Positions 12,541-12,574 of a stretch of 12,574 bases of DNA are shown one piece after another. The stretch's first letter is position 1. The number at the start of each line of letters is the position of its first letter. Made by a program: the position numbers and the translations under genes. The stretch lies in the NCBI GenBank assembly GCA_037447655.1, contig JBBHKE010002847.1, positions 15,001 to 27,574 on the forward strand. Direction: 5' to 3'. The notes beneath the pieces were generated by a model, which did no database searches, had not been told where the DNA came from, and saw only the letters and a list, made by a program, of their open reading frames with translations. This stretch comes from Zygnema cylindricum (taxonomy: Eukaryota; Streptophyta; Zygnematophyceae; Zygnematales; Zygnemataceae).

Positions 12541-12574
12541 CTGGAGGGGGAAGAGAGAGGGGGGGAGGGAGGGG

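Overview
The window reads as eukaryotic nuclear DNA. Almost all of it (about 403-12540, minus strand) is one gene: a P5B-type P-type ATPase (ATP13A2/Ypk9 family, endolysosomal polyamine transporters), cut into about 16 exons by repeat-filled GT-AG introns. I joined exons by splice phase. The pieces connect in one open frame of about 935 codons and carry, in order, the P-ATPase signatures TGES, PPQLP, DKTGT, ACHS/GDPLE, KGAPE, MVTGDN and TGDGAND. The N-terminal cytosolic part and first membrane segment lie beyond 12574, and the last membrane segments lie before position 1. No second gene, RNA gene or prokaryotic feature is supported. The organism cannot be named from this. A microsatellite-rich protist is likely: P5B genes are known in animals, fungi and many protists and, as I recall, are missing from land plants. 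A chromerid or other alveolate is a low-confidence guess.

Layout in transcript order (right to left): exon 1 (12332-12540, M2 and start of the A domain); intron with a CACGTCAGC-type repeat; exon 2 (11553-11696, TGES); exon 3 (ending 11151, start uncertain inside a CT tract); exon 4 (10411-10541); exon 5 (10026-10170); exon 6 (9777-9826, 50 nt, M3); exon 7 (9176-9508, M4 and phosphorylation site); a 2.6 kb intron with a 0.7 kb tandem duplication; exon 8 (6241-6580) and exon 9 (5457-5757), the N domain; exon 10 (4776-4905); exon 11 (4186-4361); exon 12 (2610-2826); exon 13 (1892-2115); exon 14 (1501-1557, Mg2+-binding hinge); exon 15 (677-776); exon 16 (403-506, M5).

The most unusual feature is how the introns are built. 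At five junctions (5' ends of exons 7, 10 and 12; 3' ends of exons 10 and 13) the adjacent intron holds one to three degenerate copies of the junction itself, some with intact acceptor dinucleotides and a still-readable frame that soon ends in a stop. One decayed copy has been split by about 370 bp of (GGGA)n. Most of the simple repeats are GA on the plus strand, so CU in the transcript. Two places could form long intronic double-stranded RNA: a purine/pyrimidine pair inside the intron between exons 8 and 9, and oppositely oriented ACGGAAC repeat families on either side of exons 15 and 16.
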